Origin: Puccinellia tenuiflora
Lineage: Eukaryota > Streptophyta > Magnoliopsida > Poales > Poaceae
Assembly (NCBI GenBank): GCA_012064385.1
Contig: QRDG01000531.1
Location: forward strand, 1,191,331-1,255,330
Length of the DNA: 64,000 nucleotides
Reading direction: 5' to 3'
A program made the position numbers and the translations under genes. How positions within the stretch are numbered: position 1 is the stretch's first letter; every line of letters begins with the position of its first letter. Shown piece after piece: positions 11,391 through 22,400 of this stretch. The notes under the pieces were generated by a model, which saw nothing but the letters and a program-made list of their open reading frames with translations, did no database searches and had not been told where the DNA came from.

Positions 11391-12335
11391 TTTTTTTGAA
11401 AGCATACGTATATATATTATATCAGAGATAGACCAGGTACAAAATACGTACACACTAGACAGAAAGGTCCAGAAGGACACACAGCACCGTACAAAGTACA
11501 GAAAGAACTCAGAAAGAGGACGAAAACACGAAGAAGTCCTCCGAGCTTTCCTGCAACACCAGATCGAAGCTGCCCATCGTCTCCGGCGCCGAGACACCGC
11601 GAGGGAAAGGTCCGGCAACCACCAAACCCAAGGTTGAAGATGCTCCATCGCCAACAGGCTTTGAAGACCTCGAGAAGAAGCACGCGGAGTGCCCACCTAT
11701 CGCTGTGGCATGCGAGGCGGGGACTTGCCCCGAGCGAAACATCAACCTCCAGATCCGCCCGCTCCCGTCGCCGATGGCGAGAAGCAGCAGCGGATCCGCC
11801 GGCCACGGACCACCAAACCAACACGGATGCCATCATCCTCCAGCCCGCCGCCAGCCAGAGCAGCCTGGCGACCATAGCTCCTGCACACCTTCCCCCTGCT
11901 CCCCGCCGGCACTGGAGAGGATGCCGGCCAGACGCGACCGAGAGGGGGAACCAAAAGTCCATAACGGCGCCGCCGTCGCGCCGACGACCCCGCCTAGACA
12001 ACCTTGCTCCGCAACTCCACGACGCCGCAGGACGCCAACGCCGGAACAGAGAACCGGAGCAGAGCACACGCGACGGCGGCGGCGGCATAGCCAACCCCCA
12101 CCCCGCAAAGAAGACAAACCTAGCTAAATCTAACTAGCTGTACACAAGATCCGGCCGGAGATTCAACCCCCCTCCCCTTTCCGACGGCACCGGGCCACCG
12201 GAGAAGAGGAGGACGGCTGAATCGCCGGCGGGAAGCGCGTTTCCCCTCGAGTCGCCTCCCCTAGCTACTGTAGAAAGAGATAGGGACGAGAGGGTTGCAT
12301 TACCAAATGTTGAGTATCGTCATGGTATCTGGTTT
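11391..12335 (-). mobile_element. Non-LTR retroposon with poly(A) tail, inserted in CACTA-1
   Basis: The segment is absent from the equivalent place in CACTA-2. It is flanked by direct copies of GTAATTTAAATTAGTT (11375-11390 and 12336-12351), although similar words occur nearby, and at its left edge has a run of nine T, i.e. a poly(A) tail on the minus strand. The GC-rich body has long open frames on both strands, but none resembles reverse transcriptase or endonuclease. I read it as a 5'-truncated LINE, or another sequence copied by LINE machinery, oriented on the minus strand. Confidence 0.65.
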
Positions 12336-12351
12336 GTAATTTAAATTAGTT

Positions 12352-13010
12352 GTAATTTAAATTGTTGAATTTGCTGCTGCTTTTAGGGTTAGTAATTTAG
12401 TTAGTTAGTTTTAGTTAGTAATTTAGTTAGTTAGTTTTAGTTAGTTAGTAATTTTAGTTAGTTAGTAATTTAGTTAGTTAGTTTTAGTTAGTTAATTTTA
12501 GGCTTCATATTTATTTATGATTTTAGGCTTCATATTTGTATAAATAAATATTTGTATGATAGAATTGGATTTGATACAGTTATTTATTTATTTACGATAT
12601 AAGTGGATTTGATACAGTTTTGTATGAACTGATGGAATTGATAGAATTATTTGTATGAATTGATGGAATTGATAGAATTGTATACTCTGATGTTTTTAAT
12701 CGGTGCACCGTGTAATTGGAGCTGTGTACAATTTTGCTCAAGTGATGTTCATGTGAAGTACAATGATATTGAAATGTGTAGTTAGTTAATGATTCATATT
12801 TCATAGGTGTCATATTATTACTACAATTCAATTTTGTTCTGTTTCAGACAAGATGAAATGCTGAATTATTTATCATATATATCACCATGACGACGCTTAG
12901 AAACAACGGGCGCAGCAACGCGCGCCTTTCCTTCTAGTACCATTCTATTCCTACAAGTTTTCTGAACTACACGACAGAGACGGCTCCGAAAATAACTTTC
13001 GTATTTTGCA
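12352..13010. other. AT-rich non-coding stretch before the second CACTA gene
   Basis: It contains a TTAGTTAGTTTTAGTTAGTAA microsatellite-like tract (about 12390-12500) and two GATGGAATTGATAGAATT copies near 12630-12680, then splice-acceptor-like CAG sequences at about 12848 and 13010. CACTA-2 holds the same material at about 27750-28300. No gene is seen. Confidence 0.5.
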
Positions 13011-13016
13011 GAAACT

Positions 13017-16000
13017 ATGGAACCACACGGCAGAGACGAAAATGAGGAAAATATCCTCGAGGATATGATCCGCGGCAAGGATGACGCAAGTCACTTTCTG
13101 AATGACTCCGGTGAGGGGGATGAGTCTCTCAACCGAGGAGACGGCGTCTCCAACGTCTGGAAAGAGGCCGAACTTGGCGTCTCCGATGAGGGAGAAGCCG
13201 ACAAGGCAGAAGCCGGCGGCTCCGGTGCAACATTGATTATTACAAACTCCGACGAGGTGCATATATATTTATATTAATTAATTTAGCCTTTGTTGTCTAT
13301 ATAAAAATACTAACGGTCTTTCTTCTTTTAGCCATCCGGATCGAGCAAATCCTCTGTGAGGACGAAACGAGGCCCAACCAAAAAGTTGGAGGACCATCTC
13401 CGGTACAGGATCGAAGAAGTCGCGGCAGACGGCGAACCCATTGCTCCAATTGATGTTAGAACAAAATTTGTGAAGCAATGCGGTGTTGTTGTTAGGGACT
13501 ACGTCCCGATCACCATCCGAGAATGGAATAAGCCAAGGGATCCTGAAGTTAGCTGGCTCGGCCCCGAAGGCAAAAAACGCCTTTTTGAAAAGGTCATGGT
13601 TAATTTCGCCTTGCCGTTGCCAAAGGTGGATCCAGAGGAGGGGGAGCCAGATGAGGAGGAGATGGATGCCCGAAAAAAAGCTCTAATAGATAAAGTCAAG
13701 ACGTGGACTCTTAAGAAGATGGCCGAGCTATTCAACAAATTTAAGAAAAGATTGTACACCGACTTTATCTTGAAAGATAAAACTCCGGATTTCGATCACG
13801 GGTATGAGAAGATAAGAGACTACTGGGAAGATTTTGTGGCGTACAAGAAATCGGAGGAAGCTCAGTCAAAGTCTGCAATAAATAAGGCAAATGCTGCTAA
13901 AAAGAAGTACCACCATACTATGGGGCCTGGTGGCTACGCCTGTTCCATGCCTAAGTGGGAAAAACTTGAGGCCGACCTGCTGGCTAAAGGGATCGTTCCG
14001 GAGCCTATAAAAGAAGGATGGATCGAACGGTCAAGAAATTGGTTTTACGGGCATGGGGGCACATTGGACGCAGAAGGAAAGTGCATATATAACAGAAGAC
14101 ACAAGGATAGTCCCCTACTACCCATCGAAGAAATTAGGAAAGCAGTAAAGGATGTTGAAGAGGGACAGTTCTGTCCCGATAGAGAGAATGACGAGCTTGC
14201 ACGCGCCCTTGGGAATCCCGAACACGAAGGACGAACACGAGGCACCTCAGGCTCCAAGCCGTGGGTACATGGGTTTTCCACGGAAAGGAAAATATTTCCC
14301 GATAAAAGTCATCTGAGGAGAAAGGAAAGGGAGGCAAGGGAAGCAAGCGCTGCTGCAGACCGGCTGCGTCATATAGAAGAAACAATGAAGCGGCAGCAGG
14401 ATCAAATTGACCGACTTAGCCAGCAAGGCACTGCCGGCCTATCTCAGCAGCACGTTGTAGAAGCTGCAGTCGATGCTACCGACCCATCATATCGGAAAAG
14501 CAGCGTGGCTTCGAGCATGGTCCCGGCTGGTGATGATGATGCACTGACGATGGATCCTCTTCGTCGCTACCCAGTGGATGATATCACGGAGAGCACACCT
14601 TGTGAGCTACATGTGAAAGTGCTCAACTTAACCATGAAGGTGGCGGTCGGCTATGCCGTACCAATTGGGTCTACACCAACTTTCCATTGCTCCCCGGTTC
14701 CTCATGGCTACGCTGTTGTCGGGGTGGATGAAGTTAGTAAAGGATTTGAGGAGCTGAAGTTGGAACACCCTGCAGGTGAAGATGGGGAGGTGGTTGAACT
14801 TGGAGAAGCCAGGAAAGGGACCATTCTATGGCAAAAGGAATTCATCGTGCTTCCAATTTGGCCGCCAAGGCCATCGACTCCTCACCAGTCTCCAACGCAA
14901 CAGTCCTCTCCACCGCAGCCGCCTCAGGCGCCGTCTCCGCCGCCTCACCACTCTCCAGCGCAACAGTCCTCTTCGCCGCCGTCGCCGCCTCAGGCGCCGT
15001 CTCCGCCGCCTCACCAGTCTCCAGAGTAGCCGTCTCCGCCACCGCGTACTATGAGGAGTGGTAACCGATCACCGAAACGCGCAAGGTCACCCCTCCCAAA
15101 AGTACCTCATAAGAATCTTCCCAAGAGACCTTACGACTATACGGTGGAGGAAAATAAGGCGATCGCAAAAGCCCAAACGGACCAGTGGTTTGCTAACTTG
15201 AAGCTAAAGAAGCTGAAACCGCCAGAGTTCCCCAACACCCCAGAAGAAAAAGCCGCCGTCTTAAAAATGTTGAAGACCCTTGAACAACCCCCGCCAAAGC
15301 TGACACCAGACTATGACCGCTCTATTCTCAAGTCGGTTCGGGCAAATAAACAGCGGTCGAAGAATGGTAGTGCAAGCCGGAAATCAGTTGCCCAGCTCGG
15401 AGAACAGCAAAAACAATCGTGCCCTCCGCTCAAAGTGTTTTCTGATACCGAGGTGGGGTCGAGCAAACGTGCGGTCGGCATCGATCCTGTGTTTGTTGCA
15501 CTGTACGGAGAAGCAGCCTCTGCTCGGGGCATGTCTATTGCTCAGTACTTAGACCAATTACAATTCCACGAAGAAATAGTTCCAAAATACAAATACCGGC
15601 ACGGGCATCCTCTCGTCAAACCTGAGTTAGTCAAAGATCTACCAACAAAAATGCGAAGATTGCATAGTTGGTACATGGCAGACTCAAAGAAAGGGGGAAA
15701 TTGGATCTACGTGGGATATAAGAACGAGGATTACGGGCATGGACCTGGCGTGGTAATGATTGAATTTTGTGAATTATTTCAGTTATACCAACAAGACGCC
15801 CTTGACAAAGCTATCATCAGTGCCTATTGTCTGTAAGTATTATTTCTGTAATTAAGTCTCTAGCTAGCTCACCTCGTTCATTGCATTTATAATCTTACTC
15901 ATCACTATATTAATTATGCAGAATGAAGATTCTCCAATGCAAAAGAGGACAAATCTATGACATTGGCTTCGTTGACTCAAATTACGTTCATGAAGCAAGT

Positions 16001-16874
16001 CTCCATGAATTTTACGACGATACAGAGAATAACTTGGTAAATGCGTTACGGTTTAACGAAACCAAAAGAGAAATACTATTTCCTTACAACTTCAAGTAAG
16101 TGTTACTGTCTTGTACACATTCTATTTCGCTTAATTTCTCGATGTTAATTGTATAATTGATGACTTATGCGTGCGCAGCTTCCACTTTATTCTGCTAACC
16201 ATTATGCCTGACAAAGGAGTAGTACTTGTCATGGACTCGTTACATAAACCCCTTAAGGATTGGGCGGACATGCAGGAATGCCTCCAAAGGTAATTTCAAT
16301 CATATTATGGCACTATATCGGCAACTTTCCGTTCATTTACTGATAGCAAGTAATTAATATATAACTCCTTTATTCATTTTCTTTGCCGGGCAGAGCTTGG
16401 AAACGATTCACCGCCAGGGCTAGGGGTGATTGGGCGAAGTAGCTTACATTTAAACAAATAAATGTAAGTATTACTACCTAGATCCGCGCATCTCTTTGAT
16501 TCTAGTTCAATACCATTACCATTCTTGATTATTATTTTGATTGAACTCTGTTCCCGTAAAGTGCTTGAGGCAGGGAAGTGGGAATCATTTATGTGGATAC
16601 TACGTCTACGAGTTCATTCGTCAGACGTGCTGTGAGAAGGGCAGAATCTTAAAACAACTTGAAGTACGTATGCAATATTCATAATTTTGGTTTATTGCCA
16701 TCATTTGTGTTTACTTTCATTCATATACATTGACCCTTTTTTAATTAGATCGAACGGTTGCGAGAAGGCCTTCTACCACAGGATCGTGTACGAGCAATTC
16801 AAGAGGAAATTGCCGGATTCTTAGAAGCAGAGGTCCTAGATCCGAAAGGAGAATACTACTATAAGCTAGGTTGA
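13017..16874 (+). pseudogene. CACTA-1 second gene: plant En/Spm ORF with C-terminal Ulp1-like (C48) protease domain
   Basis: Exons as read from splice sites and frame: 13017-13256, 13332-15832, 15922-16095, 16179-16289, 16394-16463, 16562-16663, 16749-16874; the first junctions keep frame exactly. The N-terminal half is charged and coiled-coil-like (KEREAREASAAADRLRHIEE). A Pro/Gln-rich linker follows (14880-15030), then a C-terminal cysteine-protease-like domain with candidate catalytic His (FHFILLTI), Asp (VLVMDSLHKP) and Cys (NHLCGYYVYEF). Ulp1-type domains are known in plant transposons; a de-SUMOylase activity is only inference. Breaks: TAG at 15027-15029 in the linker, probably from CAG, and TAG at 16440-16442. 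Otherwise it is remarkably open. The stop at 15027 would separate the protease domain from the N-terminal part. Confidence 0.8.
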
Positions 16875-17230
16875 AATTAAATAGTGAGTGTAAAAGAGAT
16901 GTATATATATATAAGAATGAAACTCGTGTGTACTACATATACCGTTTGTAATATGTTTGACCAAGCACAACGAATGAGATGTCTGTAATATATTCGTGAC
17001 GATGTTGTGTAATACTGGTTCCCCATATTTAACTAGTAGTGGCATTTTTTTAGTTTAAAAAAATATTTAATTTAAGTTTTTTAAACATGCATGCATTTGA
17101 CATAATCAAATAGGTCTTATTTTTCTGAACATTTTGGTATTTTATTCATATTTTTATGAATTACAGAATAAGCATTATTGATTTTACAAATTTAAACAAT
17201 TTTCTGAAATTTCTGAAAAAAGTGAAAAAA
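16875..17230. other. CACTA-1 3' untranslated region
   Basis: No gene. AT-rich sequence with TATATATATAAGAATG and AACTAGTAGTGGCATTT words. It matches the inverted stretch 18001-18328 in CACTA-2, which places it inside the transposon's 3' flank. Confidence 0.6.
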
Positions 17231-17475
17231 TCTGACGGGACAATAGTCCCGGTTCGTAATACTAAAGCCCCGGGACAATAGTCCCGGTTCGTAATACGAA
17301 CCGGGACCAAAGCCCTCCGCCCCTGTTGCCTGTGGCCGGGCCACGTGCCCCCCCCATTAGTCCCGGTTCGTGTCTCAACCGGGACTAGCATTAGTCCCGA
17401 TTTGCTAGTCCCGGTTGGGGAACCGGGACTAATGGCCAAAACCAACCGGGACTATAGGGGTATTTTCCACTAGTG
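17231..17475. repeat. CACTA-1 3' subterminal palindromes and terminal repeat
   Basis: Inverted units such as AATAGTCCCGGTTCGTAATACGAACCGGGACC and TTAGTCCCGGTTCGTGTCTCAACCGGGACTA lead to the terminus CACTAGTGGAAAA (inverted, ending at 17475). One unit (near 17240-17290) is partly duplicated. Confidence 0.8.
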
Positions 17476-17478
17476 GGT

Positions 17479-17794
17479 ATTTGGCTTGACTCTCCTCCTT
17501 GTGCAGGCAGCATCTCCTCTGTATTTCTTCGCGGCATATCATCTCTTCCTCACCACTCTCTCAGCGCTCCATATTGGTCAACTAGCTAGTCGATGGTGGT
17601 GTGTCTCACGAGCTGCAGCAGCGCCCTAGGTATTTATAGGAGATGATCAGCGGTACTGGCTAAAATATCTTGCTCCTTGACCCTTCGAACTGGATAGAAG
17701 TCCCCTGCCGGCATCCCTTGCTCGAGCTGGCTACCATGCAGAAGTCCACATAAGGATCAGATTTGTCCAGCCAATAGAAAGTTGCCAACACACC
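17479..17794 (-). promoter_or_regulatory. Host-like island between the two CACTA elements; possible promoter and ORF start
   Basis: This 316-bp stretch lies between the TSD of CACTA-1 (GGT, 17476-17478) and that of CACTA-2 (ATC, 17795-17797), so it was one continuous locus with 3515-3708 and the DNA after 36317 before both insertions. On the minus strand it shows a CCAAT-type word near 17771, TATAAATA (17631-17638), and an ATG (17542-17540) opening a frame that stays open to the CACTA-1 insertion point. If CACTA-1 is removed conceptually, the frame continues into 3705 and downward to a TAA near 3572, about 65 codons in all. No family is recognised; an open frame of that length can arise by chance. 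Confidence 0.35.
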
Positions 17795-17814
17795 ATCCAC
17801 TAGTGGAAAACCCC

Positions 17815-18000
17815 CCTATTGTCCCGGTTGGTTTGGGCCATTCGTCCCGGTTCCCCAACCGGGACGAATGCTAGTCCCGGTTGGGACACCAACCGGGACT
17901 AATGGGGAGGGTCTTTCGTCCCGGTTCGTATTACGAACCGGGACTAATGGGGAGGGTCTGTCGTCCCGGTTCGTAATACGAACCGGGACTATTGTCCCGT
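17815..18000. repeat. CACTA-2 3' subterminal palindromes
   Basis: Inverted units such as TCGTCCCGGTTCGTATTACGAACCGGGACTAATGGGGAGGG repeat in tandem (two closely similar copies at 17912-17990) next to the CACTAGTGGAAAA terminus. They correspond to 17231-17475 in CACTA-1. Confidence 0.8.
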
Positions 18001-18340
18001 CAGATTTTTTCACTTTTTTCAGAAATTTCAGAAAATTGTTTAAATTTGTAAAATCAAATAATGCTTATTCTGTAATTCATAAAAATACCAAAATGTTCAG
18101 AAAAATAAGACCTATTTGATTATGTCATATGCATGCATGTTTAAAAAACTTAAATTAAATATTTTTTAGAACTACAAAAATGCCACTACTAGTGAAATAT
18201 GGTGAACCACTATTACACATATCGTCACGAATATATTACACACATCTCATTCGTCGTGCTTGGTCGAACATATTACAAACGGTACATGTAGTACACACGA
18301 GTTTCATTCTTATATATATACATCTCTTCAGGGGGGCTAC

Positions 18341-19360
18341 TGTCGGCACAGTGGAAACCAGGGTACCACGGGCCGGCCTGCCAGGGCCCACGACATTCTT
18401 CAGAAGATTTCGCTAAGGACCAGGCTCTCCGAGCCTGGCGAGCCTCGCGAGGGACCTCTCCTCCTCGCCAAGGGTTTTTTCCCTCGGCGAGGGACCTCTC
18501 CTCGAGAGGGCATCTCGGATGCCGCCTGCAAATTCTACTAAGGACCAAGCCGAAAGGCTTGGCGAGGCTTTTTGCCTCGCAAGGCTTCTTTCCTCTCGAA
18601 GCCAGTTCTTTCTCCGCGGCAGAGTGCACATGGGCTCTGCACCCTCCGCAGAGTGACGACCGCGCCAGCACGTGGTGATGGCAGTGCCACAGTTGCCGTT
18701 CTTATGTATAAAGGAGTCAACAAAGCTGCACCAAGCAAAGGAGCCCATGGGATTGCCACTTTGGTGATAAGGGAACCGTCTGCAGCTACCCTCCAAAGGC
18801 GACGTCACCGTGGGACACATCCCGCCTCAGCAGCGCCAGCCCACCGTCCTGTTGGACGGTGGCTTTTCTAGCTTTGGTGACGCCGCCCCCTGCCGTGGAC
18901 CGCATCCATGGACTTTACCTTTATGGTGGACTCTACCTTTATTGTGCACCGCACCTCCTCCTTCGTCGCCATGTGGTAGCCTTCTCGCCAAGACATTTGG
19001 GGGGAAGAGGCCCGAGACATCTATAAAAGGAGGGGGAGCACGCTCGGGCAAAGGGTTGAATCTTTGGTTCTTCTCCGATTCTAGGGTTAGCCATTGTAGC
19101 CACCTTGAGCTCGCCAAGCTCGCCCCGTACTAAAACCTCTCCAAGCAAGTGCAATACAATCTAGGTAGGACGTAGGGGTTTTACCTCTCCAGAGGGCCCT
19201 GAACCTGGGTAATATTGTGTGTTCCTCTCTGCAGTGCCTCCCCGCGACGATCCAGGCGAGCACTGTCGCCGTGGCACGTTGAGGGTTGTTTGATTCCGTG
19301 TTCAGCCCCTTACTCGATCCTTCGTGAGACACACCCAGTCCCTGGGACAGTTCTCCGACA
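18341..19360 (+). repeat. LTR of the gypsy element, 1020 bp
   Basis: It starts TGTCGGCACAGTGG and ends TTCTCCGACA, i.e. TG...CA with the inverted tips TGTCGG/CCGACA. It is followed at once by TTTGGCGCGCCAGGTAGGGG, which fits a primer-binding site. The interior has several GCGAGG/CCTCGC foldable words at 18430-18600 and a TATA box near its 3' third. Confidence 0.8.
19022..19028 (+). promoter_or_regulatory. TATA box of the gypsy LTR
   Basis: TATAAAA in the context ACATCTATAAAAGGAGG. Transcription would start about 30 bp downstream, which defines the LTR's R region. The position within the LTR is as expected for Ty3/gypsy elements. Confidence 0.65.
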
Positions 19361-19362
19361 TT

Positions 19363-19380
19363 TGGCGCGCCAGGTAGGGG
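19363..19380 (+). other. Primer-binding site of the gypsy element
   Basis: TGGCGCGCCAGGTAGGGG lies two bases after the LTR's terminal CA. It has the TGG start expected of a tRNA 3'-CCA complement. I cannot name the tRNA with certainty. Confidence 0.6.
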
Positions 19381-19411
19381 GCTGAGGCGCGTCTTCAACC
19401 TCGACATAGCC

Positions 19412-22400
19412 ATGGCCGGCATCTCTCGCGCCGAACGTCTCTCTCGCCGGACGGCTAGTGCCGCCACCACTCCCGCTGGCAACCCGCGCGGCCGCCCGCG
19501 CGGAAGTGCCGCTCCGGAGCGCCACGTCGACCCCGAGCCCCGCATCGAGCACCCGGAGGACGACGACATCGACCACGCTGAGGACGACCTCAGCGAAGAG
19601 GAGGCCTCCTCCCTGCACCCGTCGCAGGACCGTGCTGCTTCCTCGCTGGGCCGCCCTGCGCCCAGCCCGGCGACAGCGCTTCTCATGGCGTAGGAGCTGC
19701 TGCAGTACCGTCCCACGCTGGAGGCCCAGCAAGCCTGGCTCAACCGCCTCTCCGAGCTCGTCGGCGCCGCTCGCGTTGCCTTTCCCGCACCGTCTCGTTC
19801 GCTGGTCCTCTCTGCACACGCAGGGGACGTGGCGCACGGCGCGCAGCATGCACCTCCTCGCCACCCTGCGCCCGCTCCCGCTCCAGCTCCACCGGCTCCA
19901 CCGCAACCTGCTCCAGCCGGGGCTCCTCCTCGCGACAACCGCGCTGCGTCGCACGCGTCGTCGCCGCACAACTGCCAAATCGTGCAGCAAGCCCCGGAGG
20001 ACGCACGCGTGAGCATCAAGCGCCACCAGGATCGCCACAACCGCACCGTCCATGACGTCGCCACTGCGGGGCGCCACCTCTGCGCCACCCTCGCCCACGG
20101 CCCGGTCACCTACGGCACGACGGCCGCGTTCACTCGCAGCCTCCGTCGCGTCGTCTGGCCGGTCAAGTTCAGGCCGGACCTTCCTCCGCGCTACGACGGC
20201 AAGAACGACCCCCTGGAGTTCCTGCAGCTCTACACCTTGGCCATCCAGGCCGCCGGGGGCGACGACAAGGTCATGGCGAACTGGTTCCCCATGGCCCTCA
20301 AGTACTCCGCGTCCTCATGGCTCACCAACCTCCCCGCCGAGTCCATCAACACCTGGGAGGATCTCTGCCGGTGCTTCGTCGCCAACTTCAAGGGCACGTA
20401 CGAGCGCGGCGTCACGTACAACGATCTCCGCGCCATGCGCCAGAAGCCTGGCGAGACCCTCCGCAAGTATATCCAGCGCTTCAGCCAAGTGCGCAACAAA
20501 ATCCCCAACGCCACCGACGCGCAGGTCATTTCGGCCTTCCAGGCTGGGGTCACGGATGTGCGGATGCTCGAGAAGCTTGGCATCCACGACAACATCACCA
20601 CCGTCATCAAGCTCTTCGACTTGGTGGACAAGTGCGCCAAGGCTGAGGAGGGCCGCTTGTTCGTCAAGAACAAGCCAGGGGACCCCGCCGAGGAGTCCAA
20701 GAAGAAGAACAAATCCACCGAGAAACGCAAGACCACTGCGGTCCTCGCGGCTGAGCCTGACGCCAAGCAGCCTCGCGCTGCCACTCCAGCCGCGGGACCC
20801 GAGAAGAAAGATGATCGTCCCTTCTGCATCTACCACAACAGGCATTCCCACGCCACCGAGGACTGCTACGACCTCAAGAGGCTTCGTGAGGCGCGTGAGG
20901 CTCGCGAGGCAAACGATCGGCAGCAAGGCCGCGGTGGCGGCCGCGGCGGCCGCAGGGGGCGACGCTGGAACAACAACTACGACAACAACTACCAGCAGAA
21001 CCCTCAGGCCAACGCCGCCCACCCCACAAACGACAACCTCCCTGCCGAGACTCCCGAGGGCTACCAGGTGCCTCGCGGGGCCGCTTGCATCCTCGGCGGG
21101 GCTCAGTCCCCCAGCTCCAACCGCCACTTCAAGCAACTCGCTCGCGAGGTCGCGGCAGCCCTTCCCGGGGTTGAGGCTTCCAGGCCCCTCAAGTGGTCCC
21201 AGTGCCCCATCACTTTCGACTCCAGCGACCACCCCAAGTCTACCTCAACTGTTGGCACCATCCCGCTGGTCTGCACCCCCACCATCAACAACATTGCAGT
21301 CTCCAAGACGCTCATCGATGGGGGCGCAGGCCTGAACGTCATCTCTGTTGAGACATTCGAGAAGCTGCAGGTGCCCTACGAGCGGCTCATGCCCACCAGG
21401 CCCTTCTCGGGGGTGACTGAGGGTCTCACCACCCCTTTGGGACAGGTGAGGCTCGCCGTCACTTTCGGCACCCAGGCCAACTACCGCACCGAGCTGATCG
21501 ATTTCGACGTTGCGCACATCGGCCTGCCCTACAACGCCATTCTCGGCTACCCCGCCCACGCCAAGTTCATGGCGGTGACCCACCACGCCTACAACCTCGT
21601 CAAGCTCCCTGGCTCGGGTGGCACCATCATCATCTGCGGCGTGGTCTCGGACGCCCTGTACGCTGCGCAAGCGGCCTACAAGGCTGCCGCGGTGGCGTCA
21701 CCCACTGACGAGGATGAGGAGCCCCTCCCGAGGCCCCCCGCGAAGAAGAAGCAGTTGTTCTCTCAGGAGAAGGCCGCGACGAAGCAAGTGCCTCTTGAGG
21801 CAAACGGCTCGGGGGCTAGCGTCACCATCGGTGCCAACTTGCCTCCCAAATAGGAAAGCGCGCTTGTTGCCTTCCTCAGGGCAAACTCTGACATGTTCGC
21901 ATGGACACCGTCAGATATGTTTGGAGTACCGAGGGAGGTGATCGAGCACCACTTAGCCGTGTGTCCAAACGCACGCCCCGTGAAGCAAAAGGCGCGGCGC
22001 CAGGAGCCAGAGAAGTAAGATTTCATCGTCAAGGAAGTAGAGAAACTGAAGAAGGCCAGCATCATCAAGGAAGTGGTCCATCCCACTTGGCTCGCCAACG
22101 GTGTGGTCATACCCAAGCACACCGGAGGAAGCCGCCTCTGCATCGACTTCACCGACCTCAACAAGGCCTGCCCCAAGGACCCCTATCCCCTCCCGAGGAT
22201 CGACGAGATCGTGGACTCCACCGCCGGCTGCGCGCTCCTCTGTTTTCTGGATGCCTTCTCTGGCTACCACCAGATCAAAATGGCAAAGGAGGACGAGGAG
22301 AAGACAGCATTTCTCACCCCTTGTGGTGTGTTTTGCTACGTCTGCATGCCCTTCGGCCTGAAGAACGCCGGTGCCACTTTCTAGCGCCTCATGAGGATCG

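Larger units (their letters stand above)
3709..17475 (+). mobile_element. CACTA-1: En/Spm-type DNA transposon, 13.8 kb, TSD GGT
   Basis: The element begins CACTAGTAGAAAAATGG at 3709 and ends with the inverted CACTAGTGGAAAA terminus at 17475. It is flanked by GGT at 3706-3708 and 17476-17478, the 3-bp duplication expected for CACTA elements. Subterminal palindromes of the TAGTCCCGGTT type lie inside both ends. Plus-strand gene order is a Tnp2-family transposase (4218-7441), accessory small ORF region (7442-9458), AT-rich tandem repeats, a proline-rich GC island, a nested retroposon (11391-12335), and a multi-exon gene with a Ulp1-like protease end (13017-16874). Both large genes are broken, so this copy is not autonomous. 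It is the same family as CACTA-2. Confidence 0.93.

Noticed and set aside
11417..12094. 225-codon minus-strand ORF as a gene
   Set aside because: Long open frames exist on both strands of this GC-rich retroposon body and none has a recognisable domain; composition explains them.
19310..20109. Long minus-strand ORFs opposite gag
   Set aside because: These are shadows of the GC-rich gag coding strand with no domain of their own.
21851..21853. Programmed stop-codon readthrough between protease and reverse transcriptase
   Set aside because: Three other Gln-to-stop changes and two frameshifts lie in the same gene, so ordinary decay is the simpler reading.
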